Below are positions 1 to 15,000 of a DNA stretch of 64,000 bases, one piece after another. Each line of letters begins with the position of its first letter. Position 1 is the first letter of the stretch. The DNA comes from an uncultured Christensenella sp. (GTDB lineage Bacteria > Bacillota > Clostridia > Christensenellales > UBA3700): contig CASDWJ010000025.1 of the NCBI GenBank assembly GCA_949284695.1, forward strand, positions 31,274 to 95,273, read 5' to 3'. Both the position numbers and the translations under genes were made by a program. The notes beneath the pieces were generated by a model. That model was not told where the DNA came from, searched no databases, and was given only the letters and a program-made list of their open reading frames with translations.

Positions 1-3000
1 TCGGTCAGTTCCATCAGCGTGCAGACGGAGAATATGACGGCTACCGCCGCCGCAAAGATATCGTTCAACGCCAATCTGTCGGCTACGACGCAATCGGCGG
101 TCATACCCGCTCAGGTCGCGACTACGGACAGCGTTTTCGTCGCCAACGACGGCAATTACGCTCCCGCGGTCAAGCTGTATTACGATTATGACGTCAATCT
201 GTCGCAGTCGGCGAGCGACGCGGACGCTTCGATGTCCAAAACCTCGCTCGAAGCCTTCGTCTCGGGCGACGCTTCGTCGGCAAGCGGAGTGGGCACGCAC
301 AAGATAATCGCGGCGGGCGCAAACGGCGCTACGCTGACTTCGGATATGACCTTGAGCGTCACGATAGTCGCGGACTTCTCCAAGACGAGAGGTCTCGACG
401 GCGGCGGGCATACGGTCACTTACGTCCCCGGCGCGCTGGGCGGCGTCTCATACGATAAGGACGGCAGAACGCTTACGGCGATAGGCGTGCTCGCTTCGGT
501 CAACCGCACTTCTGTCAACAACGTGAACGTCGCGATAGGCAATTCCGTGACCGCGAACGTCGGCACGGCGTACGCGTTCGGCGGTATCGTCGGCGTAAAC
601 CTCGGCACGGTCGCGGGCACCGTATCTTACGGCTCTTACACGCTGTCGCTCAGCGGCAACAACGCTTACAGCTATTTCGGCGGCGCGGTGGGTATAAACG
701 CGGGCACGGCGGACGGCATAAGGATCTCGTTCGGCGGCGGCACGCTCTACGCAAACAACGGCTCGGGCACGAGGACGGTGCTCGGCGGCGCGATAGGCTT
801 GCAGGAATCGGCGGCTCTTACCGACGTGCAGGTGACGGGTAACGGCGCAAAACTGACCGTGGACGGCGCGGGTCTCGTCGGCGGCGTCGTAGGTCTCGCC
901 AATCTGGGCGACGGCGCGACGGTCGCGGGAATTACGGCGGCAAAGACTTCGCTCGTCAACGTCGCCAACGCGGTCTACGGCATGACGCTCAATTCTACGG
1001 GCGGTTACAAAGGACTTATCTCGGGCGCTCTGTCCGAGGGTGCGGTCACGGGCACGCTTTCGGGCATCGCGGCGCATTACCCCGACGGTACTGCGGCATA
1101 CGAAGTGCCCTGGAGGACTACGACGAGCAACGCGATCTCGATGTACGGCTTCGGCTCGTCCTCCGCAATGGAAGGAATCCTGTTCAAGATCACCGATTAC
1201 AGCAAAGACGGCGCGGCGGTATCGCTTGCCGACCGTGCTTTGTCGGTCAACGGCGCGAACAAGTCGTTTACTTTCGACACGTCTCAGTTGACCTCGCTTT
1301 CTTCGATCTCGTTCGACGTGAATTACCGTTATTACGACGGCGCGGGATTTGTGACCGACGAGAGCTATAGCGGCTCTCCGTCGCAGAGCGGCAACTCATA
1401 TACTGTCGCCGTGAACGGAGCGTATGCAAACAGCGCGGTCTACGTGCCTGTGCTCGACGTGCTGATCGACTATTCGGTGGTCATCAACAACGGTGAAAAT
1501 CAACAGCTCGTCGACTTTATGCGCGGCGAGGGAACGGGCTCGTATGCGGGCGCGCACAGCGCGACTCTCGCAAACGGCGCGGCATTCGCTCTCGACGCGG
1601 GAACGGCTTCTCAGCGTGCGGAAAGCCTTGCGGACAAGATACTTTCGGGCACGGGCAACAACGTGACCGTATCGGGTACGCTTCCGACCGCGAGCTACGC
1701 CGACGAGACGGTGAGCGGCGGCTTCTTTGCGATCAACAACGCTACGGTTAGCGGGATAAACGTGATCGCTTCTGCCGACCTCGGCGTTACGGCGTATGCG
1801 TTCGGTATGCTCGCAGGCGTAAACACGGGCGCGCTTTCCGGCGTGTCGGCGACGATGTCGGGCATTGCGATGACGGGCGGCGTGTTCGGCGCGCTGGTCG
1901 GCGTCAACTCCGCGTCGGTCGGCGGCGCGACGGTACAGCTTTCGGGCGAGTACGACTTCAGCGCGGGCACAATTTTCGCGGGCGGCGCTTTCGGTGAAAA
2001 CAGCGGCGCGGTAAGCAACGTGACCGTCACCTTCGCCAATTCGTCTTCGCTGAATGCTTCCGACTCGACGGTCGCGGCTGTCGGCGGCGTTATCGGCAAG
2101 CAGAACAGAGCGTCTGTCTCAAGTACCGGCACGTCGGGCGGAAGCGTTGCTCTGAGGGTAAATCAGGGCACGGGTTACGTCGGCGGTATAGTGGGTATAA
2201 TCAACACGGGCGCGGCAACCGCGGTAGTCGCGGGAGAGACGCTCGAGCCGTCCTCTCTCGGCGGCGTTTATGCGGGCGCATACACGATGTCGCTCGAGGG
2301 CGGCGGCGCATACAAAGGTCTCATCGCAGGGTGCGTCGGCGACATAAGGAGCGGCGGTATAACCGGCGCGGCGGCGCATTATTACGAGCGCGGAGAGTCC
2401 TACGGCATCGTCGGGATCCCGTGGTACGCGACGGACGCTTCCGAAGTATCCATGTACGGTTACGGCGGCACGGCGAGCGCGGCGGAAGCCAAAGGCGTAG
2501 TGTTCAGGATCAGCGATTACAGCGACGACGGCGCGGCGAACTTCATATCTTCGAGAAGTCTCGTGGCTACGTCGGGCAACGCGATTTTCACCTTCCCGAT
2601 GTCGGCTTTCGCGGGCGTCAGAGGCAACAGCGTCAACATACAGGTAACTTGGAACAGCTACACGGGCGACGAAATGACTTCTGCCGTCATCAACGGAGGG
2701 GACAGAAGCGCCGCGGGCGATTATTCGTATACGGTCTCCGGCTCCTATCTCAACGGCACGGGCGACCGCGTTCCTACGATCGACTTCTTCGCGACCTATT
2801 CTGTCGACATCGATTCGGGCACCGAAGCCGACTGGCAGAACGACTCCGGTATTTATCAGAGCAAACTTTATTCGTTTATCGACGGCGCGGGCGCGAATCA
2901 GCTTTATGCGGGCGCGCTGGCGGGCTATATCGTCGAAGATCTTCTGATAGACAAGCCGATGAACGGCTTCGTCACCATGAGAAGCGAGAAGACTCTCGAA

Positions 3001-6000
3001 GGTCAGGGACATACCCTGATGCTCAGCTGGGTGGGAAGCTATGACGGCAACTACGTTCTGCAACAGAACGACAGGACGGTCGACAACGCGACTTCGGGTA
3101 GCGGCGGCTACGTGCAGGCAGTCAACGGCGACGACGTCAAGGGAGCTGTGGGCGGACTTATCGCGGTCAACTACGGCACGGTCAAGGACCTCAACGTCGT
3201 GCACAGGAACGGGTCGACGGAGACGGGTACATACGCGTTTGCAGTCGTTGCAGACGCTTACGTGGGCGTGCTCGTCGGCGCCAACTACGGCACGGTAAAG
3301 GGTATCTCTTACAACAATTCGACGGCATCGGTGGCAACGAGGTTCGTCGGCAGAAATTCCGCAGACGTAGTATACGGCGGCATAGTCGGCGTAAACGCCG
3401 CGACGGGCACGGCAGAAGATCTCAGCGTGCAGAAATACAGCGCGGTCACCATAACGGGTGCATACAACGCGTTGTACGGCGGCGTCGTGGGGCAGAACTT
3501 CGGCACGGCGAGCGGCATAACGCTTGCCAATTACAGCCAGAACATGGTCGAACAGGTGGAAAACGGAGTGTACGGCGGCGCGGTCGGTTCCAACGGCGGC
3601 ACGCTCTCGGACGTATCCGTCACCGTCGGCACAGAGACTTTGCAGAGCGATTATCTGTCGAGACTCAGCAGTTCGCCCGCGCAGAGGACGATAACCTTCA
3701 CCGCCAACACAATGGCTGTATGGGGCGGCGTGGTAGGCTACAACGCAGGAAGCGTGACGGGGGCGACCTTGCTCGCGCACACTAACTACGGTTTGAGCGC
3801 AGGCTCGGGGCATCTTGCCGCGGGCGGCATGATAGGTATGAACGACGGCGGCTCGCTCGAAGGACTTAACGCGACGGGCTGGGGCGGCTTCTACGTCTAC
3901 TCGTCGATGATATCGGAGACCTCGACGAGGAGCGTATTCGTCGGAGGACTCGTCGGAGCGATGAACGCGGACGGCGCTTCTCAGATAGGCTTCGTCAGTT
4001 TCGCCAATACCGCAAAAGCCACGATCGCAGACAGTGTGTTCGCGCTCAGCGGCGGCATCGTGACGATGAACAACAACGCGGAGGGCAAGTCGAGATACGG
4101 CTATGTCAGCGGCGTTCTCGCGGCAGTTTACGGCAATATTCCCGAAAACGCGGTCAGCAATACGTTCTGGTTTATCTCCGACAAATTGCAGAGCGTCGAA
4201 GGCGACGACGCAGAGATACTTCCCGCGTTCCACGGCGGCAACGAGTCGCATCCGACGTATATAAGCGCGTTCGGCATGGTGCCGACAGGCTGGCTCGGCG
4301 ACGGCGCGACCAACAATAAAGCGGAATTCGCGACGGGAAGCTACGGCTTCACCTTCGTTGATTCGGACGACAACCCGATCAACTATCTTACGATGGACGC
4401 TTCGATCAACGCGGGAGTGCTCACTCTCACGGTCTACAAACCGTCCGGCGCGATGTTCATTCAGACGCCCGATTTCAACGGCAACGTCACGGGTAGCGGC
4501 GGCACGGGCAGCGGAAGCGTAGGCGCGGGCGGCAGTCAGTCTCAGATCCTGACCGTGTCCAACGTAGGACTGAACGGCATAGGCTATCTGACGTTCTCGT
4601 TCGAGTCCGAGGTTTACGCTCTGACGGGCACGTATTCCGAGTTTACGCAATATATGATCTTAAGCTTCCTCAGCACGAGACCGTTCGGTACGGTGACGGG
4701 CAGCGGCAGCGGCGAGTATTATACGTATTCCACGGTCGACGGCAGGGTGTCGAGGTCGATAGGAGACTCTTTCTACCGCGTCTATCAGGTATGGGCGGGC
4801 GCGACCGAAATGCAGATACAGGGAAGCAATCAGACGATCGAGATAAATGCCGTACCGTCGCAGGCTCTGATACTCAACGAAGGCAAGAGATTCAACGGCG
4901 GCGCGTCCAACGGGGTCAGGATATCGGTCTCTTCGTCGTTCGAGAACAACATCGCGCTGTACACGTTCGGCGGCGATCTTGACGGAACCAGGCAGACGTA
5001 CGTCGTGGTCAGCGAATTCCTCGCGATCAACTACGGCACGTTCACCAACGCCAACGTATCCATCACGGGCACGGACGGCGGGCACGACATAACAAGAAGC
5101 GCGACTCAGGTGCTCAACAGCGCGTTCGGCGCGGGGCTTGAAGTCGACGAGGCGAATCTGACGGGCTTGATCTACGGCATGCTCGTCGGCGTCAACGAAG
5201 GCGAGGTGTCCTATCTCGGCGGTTACAGTTTTGACAGGACGATAGAACTGGACAGCGACTCGAGCAGTTCGTACAACTCTATCTTCGGCGGCATGGTCGG
5301 CGCTCAGTCGGGCGCGGACGCACTCATTTCGAATATCGGAGATATCACTTTCGGCACGGCTGACAGGGCGGGCGGCATAACGATGAGCGGCTCTGCCAAC
5401 CTGGTAAGCGCGGGCGGCGTGGTAGGTATCGCGATCGACGGCGTGATAGAGAACTTCAGCGTGAAGCTCACCGCCAACAGCTTCCTGACTGTCACGGCTA
5501 CTCACAATACTGCGGTCGTCGGCGGCGTGGTCGGCGATCTCAGAGGCACTTTGAGAGACGTCACCTTTGAGTCGGAATATCAGTCAAAGATGATGATTTC
5601 GGGCACGAAGGCTACGGGCGTAGCGGCTCTTGCAAATCTCGTCGGCATAATCAACTCCTTCGAGTTCGCGGCAGCGCCCGCTTCGATAGAGAAGGTCAAG
5701 GTCATAGGCGTAGGATATCTGTACAACGGTCTCGACGCCAACGGCACCGTCACCACTCAGTCCACCAACCTCTATACCGCCGGCGTAGTGGCAATGGGCG
5801 CCAACTACGGCAACGTGGACGCAGAGAGCGTACAGGCGATGCCTGACGGCGACCTCAAGACGAGGACGCAACAGCTCGTGGCGGCTTACGGAGAGATCAG
5901 ACCCGCCTTGCTCGACAGCGTCTACGTGGATTTCGAAGGCTACGTCAGGGCAAAGGCAAATACCAACGTCGGAATGATCGCGGCGAGGATACTCGACGGC

Positions 6001-9000
6001 GTGACGACGGCAAAGGACGCGGACGGCAACGAAGTCACGGTATCCAACGTCAATACCGATTATCTTAAGAACCTCGTATGGCAGAATTCCTGCGAGGGCG
6101 ACAGTAACTGGGCGACTTCTGAAAATTATGCGGATTATACCGAGACGTTCGGCTCCAACGAAAACGTGGCGATACTCGGTTACGCTCCCGTGACCATAGA
6201 TTCCACGTCTCCCGATCTGCGCGGCTCGGGCATGAGGATATGGCTGACCAACAACCTCTACGCAACGAGGAGCACGGTCGCAGACATGGTGATCACCTGG
6301 ACGGCAACGGGTGTGCTCAACGTCGCGATCGACAGCTCGATGAGCTGGCAGAGCCTCACGCTCTCCACGGTATATTACGACGAAAGCGAGAGCGAGCTTT
6401 CCAACAGATTCAAACAGATAAACGATTACGGCAACCTCGGTTCTCTGTCGCAGACCTCTCTGTCGGTCAACGTGACCGACGCGCTTGCCGCCATCGCCAA
6501 TTCGGCGGCGACCTTCCCGCACGGGATATATATGCTCAAGGTAGCGTATAAAGAGGTTTATATTTACAATCAGAAAGAACTCATCGCGTTCTTCTCTCTG
6601 CCGACTTCTTACGACAATCTTGACGGTAGCGGCGGCAATCAGTATTACAGCGAGGTCGACGGGCTTATAGGCGCCTGGACGGGCGAGCACGGCACCAAAG
6701 AGGAGTACAGAAACGCAGAGATAGGCATTCTCGCCAACGACATCACGATCAGCTACGGTCTCGTACGCGTGACGATGAGCCCGCAGAAGATACTCGAAGG
6801 CAACGGCAAGACCGTGACCTTCGATTTCAGCGCGGACGGAGTGCTTTCGAGCGACGGCACGCTCGCGACAAAACGTCTGACCACGGATACCGACGACAAG
6901 AATTACAGTTTACTTATGCCTGCGGGCGTGACAGGAGCGGCTTCCGAATACGACGCCAACTATATCTACGGCAGCAGGAACGCAAGTTTTGCCCGTTATA
7001 TCGGCGGCACCAACGTACTCAGCGAATACAATATCAATACTATCAACACCCTCAGCAAGGTCGGTATCAGAGTGGGCGGCTTGTTCGTCGGCAGGAACCT
7101 CGGCACGATTCAGAACGTCAACTTCGTCGTGCCGCAGAGCGTCAAGATGAGCAACCAGAATTACGGCACGTTCACTCTGACCGGTATCGTCTGCGCGGTA
7201 AACGCGGGCACGATCGACAATTGCTCCGTGACGATTGAAGAAGACGTCAAGGTGGGCACTTACAGATACACCAACAGCAATAAAGACAACGCCAACGAAG
7301 TCGACACCAACAGCGTGTCCTCGCCGTGGATAAACACCGCGGCGGTATCGGGCGGTATAGCGGGACTTCAGTACGGCACGGCAGACAGACCTTCTTATAT
7401 CTCCAACAGTACCGTCACGCTGAGCGAGGGCAGTGAATTCAGGGCGGAATCTCAGGTCTCCTCGTTCTATTGGCTGAACAGACTCGACAACATCTACGCA
7501 TATGCGGGCGGCGTGGTCGGCTGGCTGACGAGCGACAGTACGATCTACAATATCACCGTCAACGGAAGCGGTACGATGACAGCGTGGGGCGAGCTGAACA
7601 TGGGCGGCAGCGGCAGCGGCTTCAGCAACGGCAGAAAGGTCACCAGCGCGGGCGCGATAGTCGGACTCAACTCCGACCACCAGAATTATTCGATGAGCCA
7701 GAACGACGGCGAGTACGGTCTGATCGACGGCGTCATCTGTAACTGGAACGGCGCGGCCTATTATCTGACGACTTCGGGCGACAACATCTACCAGTCGGGC
7801 AGGATGAACTATTATATGGGCGCACAGCTCGTCGGTATCGCAGAGCAGAACACTCTCAACAACATCTACTTCATGTACGGTATCGACAATTATCAGACCT
7901 TCCATCAGGACAACTGGTATTACGGCGACAACGCAGACGCGAGAAAGGCAAGCGAAGCGTTTGCGGAAAAATACGATTATATCGTGTCAAGAGCGGTCCA
8001 GCTTCTTGAAAGTGACACCTTCCCGTATTCAGCGGTCTACGCGATAGCCCAGAAGAGCGGCAGCAGCGCGGGTGTCACCGAGGTCGCTTACAGGAATGCG
8101 GACGGAAGCGTGACCGTCAATCTTGAAGACAAGGTGATAGACGGAACGACCGTTCCCGCGTTTACTTTTGAAAATTACGCGAATTATCAGGACGCCGTAG
8201 ACGCTTCTGCTGTTTCCGGCGCGACCAACTTCTCGCTGTATGTGGCTGAAGGCACCACGTTCTACGTCGCCAACCAGTATTTCCCGAGGATAACGTCGAC
8301 CATGGACAGCGGAGGGGATAAGAATCTCGACTTTGTCGGCGCGCGCGCGGCGGCGATGATCACGAGCAACAATACCACGGACTGGAACTGGACGTTCAAA
8401 CCCAACAACGTCTATCTGAACGAGGTCGGTTTCGGCGTGGACGAGACGAACGGTACTGAGATAGACGTCAACGACCCCGACACCACGGCATATCTGTCCT
8501 TCCAGACCACGAGTATCACATCGGACGTCGAAGTCAACGTCTCGCTCAAGACAGACAATATGGGCGCGCAGTTCGTCTGGAAGACGATAGAGGTGTGGTT
8601 CTTCGCCGACGGCGGTTCGACGCTCAGCGAGCTCACTTATTATGACAACGTGACCTCACTCGAGCAGGCGAAAGCCAACAACAGTTTCGTCAAGATATTC
8701 GACCGCGAAAACGACGGCACAGACTTCATGTTCACCTACGTCATGGGTATGGCGATCAGGGTAGCGATGGACGAAAACCGCTATTATTACGACGATACCG
8801 CGGGCGTATTCTATGACAGCGTTGCAAAGATTTACGACGGCACGACGATCGAAGACCCGATGTTGTATTACGCCGACGAGGACGGCAACAGGATAGAAAG
8901 CCTCGGCGAGGTCTCGGCTTCGCTGATGAGTCCCTCTTATTACCGCGACAGCGCGGACGGAAGCAGTACGGTCAAACTCGGAGGAAAGAATCAGACCGTG

Positions 9001-12000
9001 CAGGCGGGCGCGTACCGTATAAGAATCAGCTTCACGTCGGAGGGCGGAGAAAACTCCAAGGTCAATACGACCAACCGCACGATGATGTTCTCTGACTTCG
9101 ACCACATCGACATCTATACCGTCGTGCTTCCCAAGGGCGTGGCGCAGAACGGAGTAGCCGTCTCCAAGACGTATGACGGCACGACGGAGTACGGCGCGTC
9201 GACCACCGTGTTCTCGGGTATGATATCGGGAGACTCGGTTGCGCTGTCAGACGGCGTTTACTCGACATTCAATGCGGGATCGGGCAATATATTCAAGGCG
9301 ACGTTCAGCACCTTCGTATTCAGTTACGCGGTGATGACAGCCGACGGACTCGAAATAAAGGAAGTTGCGATCTCGCTGTTCGCGGGCGATTACGATACGC
9401 CCAATTACGCGCCCGTGACTACGGTGCAGACGGGCAATATCGTGCTCACAGACGGCGCGACCGATTTCTATAACACGCCGAGCGGCAACTATCAAGGCAC
9501 GATCAGGAAAAAACAGATATGGCTGACCGACGTCGATCTCGATATGTTCGGCAGGACGTTCACCGAGGGAGGCGTCAACCCGCCGATAGAGTACGACGCT
9601 CTGACCACTTACGATACCGAGGCGTTCGCGGAAGGCTCAACCATATTGCAGACGGAGCTTTCGCTCTCCTCCGACAAGTCGGAACTGACAATGAAGGGTT
9701 ACAGGGCAAGCGAGAACGTCAGATTCACGATCACGTTCCTGCCTGCGGGTAGCACAATATACGAAAGCAGCGTCAAGAACTACGGCACTTACCGCGTCTA
9801 CCTCAACATAATCGACAGCCAAAACTTCACTCTCTACGAGAACAGCGCCGAGACGACGCGCATGTATATCGGCCAGCTTTCGATCACGGAATACGAGATA
9901 CAGTCTGCCGACGTCACTTACGTCATATCTTCGGGATACCTCAGCAAGATATTCGACGGCAACGGCACGATACCGTTCACGTTCAATCCTTCCAACCTCA
10001 GGATAATCGCCAAGAACGGCTACAAGGTACAGCCCGACGAATACACGCTCACTACGGGCGCTATGTACACTACCTCCAAGAACGGCAACGCCAAGGTCAC
10101 GGCTAAAGACGCGGGCGAATACGATATCTACTTTGAGATCTCCAACTTCAACTGTCCTCTGGGCAACTACGTGCTCAACGACATGACCGTTTCGTTTGTC
10201 GATACAAACGGCAACAAGATCAGTTATTTCGTTCTGCCCAAAGAGATCAGGCTCGCTTCGGCGACCAAGGAATTTGACGGTAGTGCGAACGCGGACGCGT
10301 CTGCGACCACGTTCACATACGATTCGGGTTATGCGCCGATAAGCGGCAGCGGCGACGTGTTCGGGCTGCAATACGCTTCGGTCGACGCGGGCGCGAATAT
10401 AAACGTCACGTTCACAGGCGCTTCGACGCTTACTCTCAACGGCACGAGATACAACGTCGTTTCGGTCGTTGAAGGCGCGAACAAGGGCACGGACAACTAT
10501 TTCGTCAGCAACGTGACGGCGGCTAAGGGCAACATCACTCCCGTTCAGGTCACGCTCGTCAGCGCCACGATGACGTACAACAACAGGAATTATATAGATT
10601 ACCGCGCGGAGGGTACCGAGGTCGTCATCAACAACGCTTCGGGCGAAAGGGTCAACATCTATCCGTCCGCGACCTTCAACAATAAGAACGCGGGCACGAA
10701 CAAGACCGTCACATTCGCTACGGACAGCGAGACGATCGCGGGTAAGAGATACAACAAGCTGGTCAATTCGGCCTACGTGTCGTCGGCTTTGCCGGGTACG
10801 GGCGCAGGCTTTGCGGGCAACTATTACGTCCAGAGCACCGTGTGGAACAACGTGGGCGAGATCGTCAAGAACACACTGTCTCTCAGCGACATAGCGGGCA
10901 ATGTGACGATAATCCATACCAACGGCAACTCCACCGTTAGCGGTAGCGATCTGGCGTTTGAAAATCTGAGCGGGCAGTCTTATATTTACCGTTACGGATA
11001 TTATGTGGGATTCGAGATAAATCCCTCCGCCATCCTGCTCGAGGACGATCTGCTCTCGGATCACCTGACCGTCGCCGTCACCAACACGACCAACACCACC
11101 AACGGATACGTGGGCGCGTACAGGCTCGAGTTGCAGATAACGGGCAGTGACTACGACTGGGATATCGACGTGAGTACGGGCGACAGAGTGGTCACAGATT
11201 TCAGGGTGGAGAGACAGACGCTAGGCGTCGGCAACGTCAGCGCGACCCTGCCTTCTTACGAGTATACCTACGTGTCCAACACGACGCGCACCAATCTCAC
11301 TCCGACGGTGACGGTCACCGACCTCAACAACAGGGTGATCACCTCAAGCGACGGACTTACCTACAGCCTCAGCGCGTTCACTAATACCAACTACTATTTC
11401 AGCACGAACAGATATTCCAACAATTCCGTGCTTGACGTGGGCGATTATTACTTCACGGTAGCTCCCGTTTTCGCCGGCGCGGACAATATCAACTATTACT
11501 ATTCGGGCTCCGGATACAGGATAGATTTCTGCGTATATCCCTATACCGTGACGAGCATTAGGGCGACCAAGGAGTTCGACAACACCAACGCGTTTGACAC
11601 AGAGGGCAACGAAGCCGTGTTTGAATTCAGGGCGGGCGATCCGTTCACTCCCGCGGGCACGTATTCTTCGGCTACGGCGGGATCGGGTAAAGGACTCAAT
11701 CTCGATTACGTGCAGACCACGATAAACGGCACGACTTACAGGCTCCTCAGGGACGTCGGCGGCAGAGTGACCAACAATACCTGGAACACCGCGACGGGTA
11801 CGATCGAGAGATACACCATATCGTCGAGCGAGTTGAACGCCTATATCATGGGCTGGGTAAAGGACAGCACAGAGAGACAGCTCCTTTCGGTCAGTTCGGG
11901 TTCTCCGCAGCTTGAATACCGCTCGGATACCGCTGCGGGATATTCGGCTGATCACTTCCTGTTCGACGCTACGGGCATGAGTTACGGCTTTACCGCGTCG

Positions 12001-15000
12001 AGGAACGCGTCGTCTCTGAGAATAGTTCAGAACGGAAGCGTCGTCGAAACGCTGTCGTTGAGTATAGTGCTCAGCGGTGCGGGTACGTTTACGTTCAGAC
12101 AGGGCGATACGAGTCTGCAGGTGCTCCCGGCAGGTACGTACAACGGCGTTGTCTCGATAGTGTCTTCGCAGAACTTCGCGCTTGAAACCGGCGCGGGAAG
12201 AATAGGGTTCACCGTCAATAAACAGGAGATAAACGGCGGCGGAGCGACCGGCAGCGCCAACGTGGTCATAACGCTCGGCGGCGAATTCTCTTATATGTAC
12301 GGCGAGAGCGGCTTCAATCTGCCTGAGGCAAGCGACGCCAAGTTCGTCTATACGATGAACATAATCGACAAATACACGGGCAAGATCGCGGCGACCTATA
12401 CGCAGGCTGACGCGGTCATAGGCACTCTCGAATATACACTTGCCGCAGACGCGACAGACTACCTGACCTCGCTTGACGGACCGCTCTATATAGGCGGTTA
12501 CTACGTCTGGGCGAGCGATATAGCCGAGGAGATAATCGTCAACTACTCGATACCCGAGGGATCGCGCATTGCGGTCTATACCGCGGGTACGGCTGTGCCC
12601 GAAGTCCCCGACGAGGGTGAAGACGGCGGCGAGAGCGGAACGGGCGAGGGTACGGTCACGATCCCGTCGCTTGCGGCAGAGCCCGCATACTTCATCCTGC
12701 CGCGTACGCTCAATATCGAGAGCGTTGCCAAGACTTACGACGGCACTGATTCGTTCAACGGCGCGGTGCTTACGAGCGACGCTCTGGCGGCAGACGCTCT
12801 GACGGCAGAGACGCTCGGCGGAATTTACGCTTCGCCCAACGCGAATTACGACAGCACGGGCACGACGTATATCGACGGCAACAAGGGCAGCGATTATCTG
12901 CTCATCAACGTGACGGCGGTCACGGTCAACGGCGTTGCTTACTATACGCTTGCTACGGGCGGCGTGGCGGGCAACTACTGCCTGACGGGCGAATTCAACG
13001 GCACGGTGATGTCGGTCACTGGCGCAAAGATAATGAGAAAAGCCGTGGACGGGTCGGCGGTCACCCTGACTTCAGACACCTTCGAGACGGTCTACGGATC
13101 AGACTCTCCCGCAGAGCTTCCCGAAGTGACCGCGGACTTCGGCGGTGCGACGGAGATCGTCGTATACGCAGAAGAAAACGTCGTCTATAAGCAGGGCGGC
13201 GAGGTCGTGGATATGCCCGCAAACGTGGGCGGCTACGAGATGTATCTTACGGGTATCGCGTTCGACAACTACGAAGTGTCGGGCGGCATCAGCGAAGTGC
13301 TCGTCAACGCGGGCAGGAATTCCGCGGGAGAAGGCGAGGAAGGCGCAGGCGGAGAGACCGGGGGCGCCGAAAGCGGCGGAGAGACCGGAGGCACCGACAG
13401 CGGCGAAGAAGGCGGAGAGGAAGAAGCTCAGCCCGAGACGTATACATATTATATTGTACCGCAGACGGTCGTCATCTCGAGCGTCGTCAGGTTCTACGAC
13501 AAGGGTACGGAACTGGGATATCTCGCAGAGGGCGAGGACGGAGTCTCGGCACAGGTCACCGTGACGGACGCAGAAGGCAACGTGATAACCGACGAGGCGG
13601 GAGATCCCGTCGTACTGCGCGTGCAGGGCAGGTTCGTCGACGCGGGCGCGGGCAAGAACAAGGACGTGCTCGCAGACTTCACGCCGTTCGGATATTACGT
13701 CAACTTTGAGACGAGCACGGTCAATATGTATTACAGACTGATCGTGGTCGGCGAGGACGGCACGGGCAACGTGGCGAGCAACTATTGTCTGGCGACGTCG
13801 GACAGCGTTCTGCTCCCGGGTCAGTTCGACGAGGGTTATGTGCCCGAGGATCCCGACAACGACGACACCCCCGTCGTCAACAACAACATCATATATAATA
13901 TGACGCTCGCGGGCGCGGGCACGATGATACCTGCTCCGCTGACGGTCGAGGGCATAAGCAAGGTCTACGACGGCACTTACGCGATCACCGCGGGTACGGT
14001 CACGGGTATGCTCGCAGGCGACGAAGCGCTGACGGTCGCAAAGTGGAGATACGAAGACAAGAACGCCGGCATAGGCAAGGCGGTCGGCATAGAGACTGAC
14101 GGCGAGGTATACGAATACGACGGCGTGACCTATTATGCGGTCTACATGACGTCCGGGGACGAAAAGATATTGTCCGATTACGGCGTAGCGGCGACCGGTT
14201 TTGTAAGCATAGCCGAGACGACGGTCAACGAGGACGGTCAGGAGGTCGAGGAGACGGTGATCTACGCGGTCGTCGCAGGTGCGGGAGAGATCACTCCTTA
14301 CGCGCTGACGACGGCGGACTTCTCGGGCGTGAACGTCGCGGGTATCGCGGCAAACCGCATCGAATACAATTCTTCGAGGACATACACGGTCGGAGAAGTG
14401 AGGGCTATGCTCTCCGCGCTCGGATTCAGCGCGTGGGCGGCGAACGTCAACGGCACGCTTACGTTCACGTTCGACAACGGGGACGAGCTGACCTTCACGG
14501 CGACGCTGGGCGGAGGAACGACAGCGCACGACGCGGGCACTTACACCGTATCGCTGACGCTTACAAGCGCGGGCAACTACACGATGGCGGCGCCTTATAC
14601 CGTCGACTTCGTGATCGTAAAACAGCATATATCGGCGGTCTACGTGATCACGGGCGATCTCTGGAAAGAATACGACGGCACGGGCACGCTTCCCGCGTAT
14701 ACTACCGACGGCTGGACGGTCTATGCGGTAGACAGACAGGGCGCGCTCATAGATCCGTCCGCATTCGAAGGCGCAGATCTGTCGGCGGCGCAGATAGTGT
14801 TCAGGAGATACGTAGAGGAGGAGGCGGCATACGAGTACTTCTCGCCCGTCAACGCGTATACCGACCCCGGTTACGAGATCTACGTCAACGGAATTACGCT
14901 TGACTCGACCAACTACACGTTCGCGTCCACAGACGACGCGGCGGGTTGCGTCTCCTTCGATCAGGATACGCTGACGGCGCAGAGGGCGCATTACGTGATC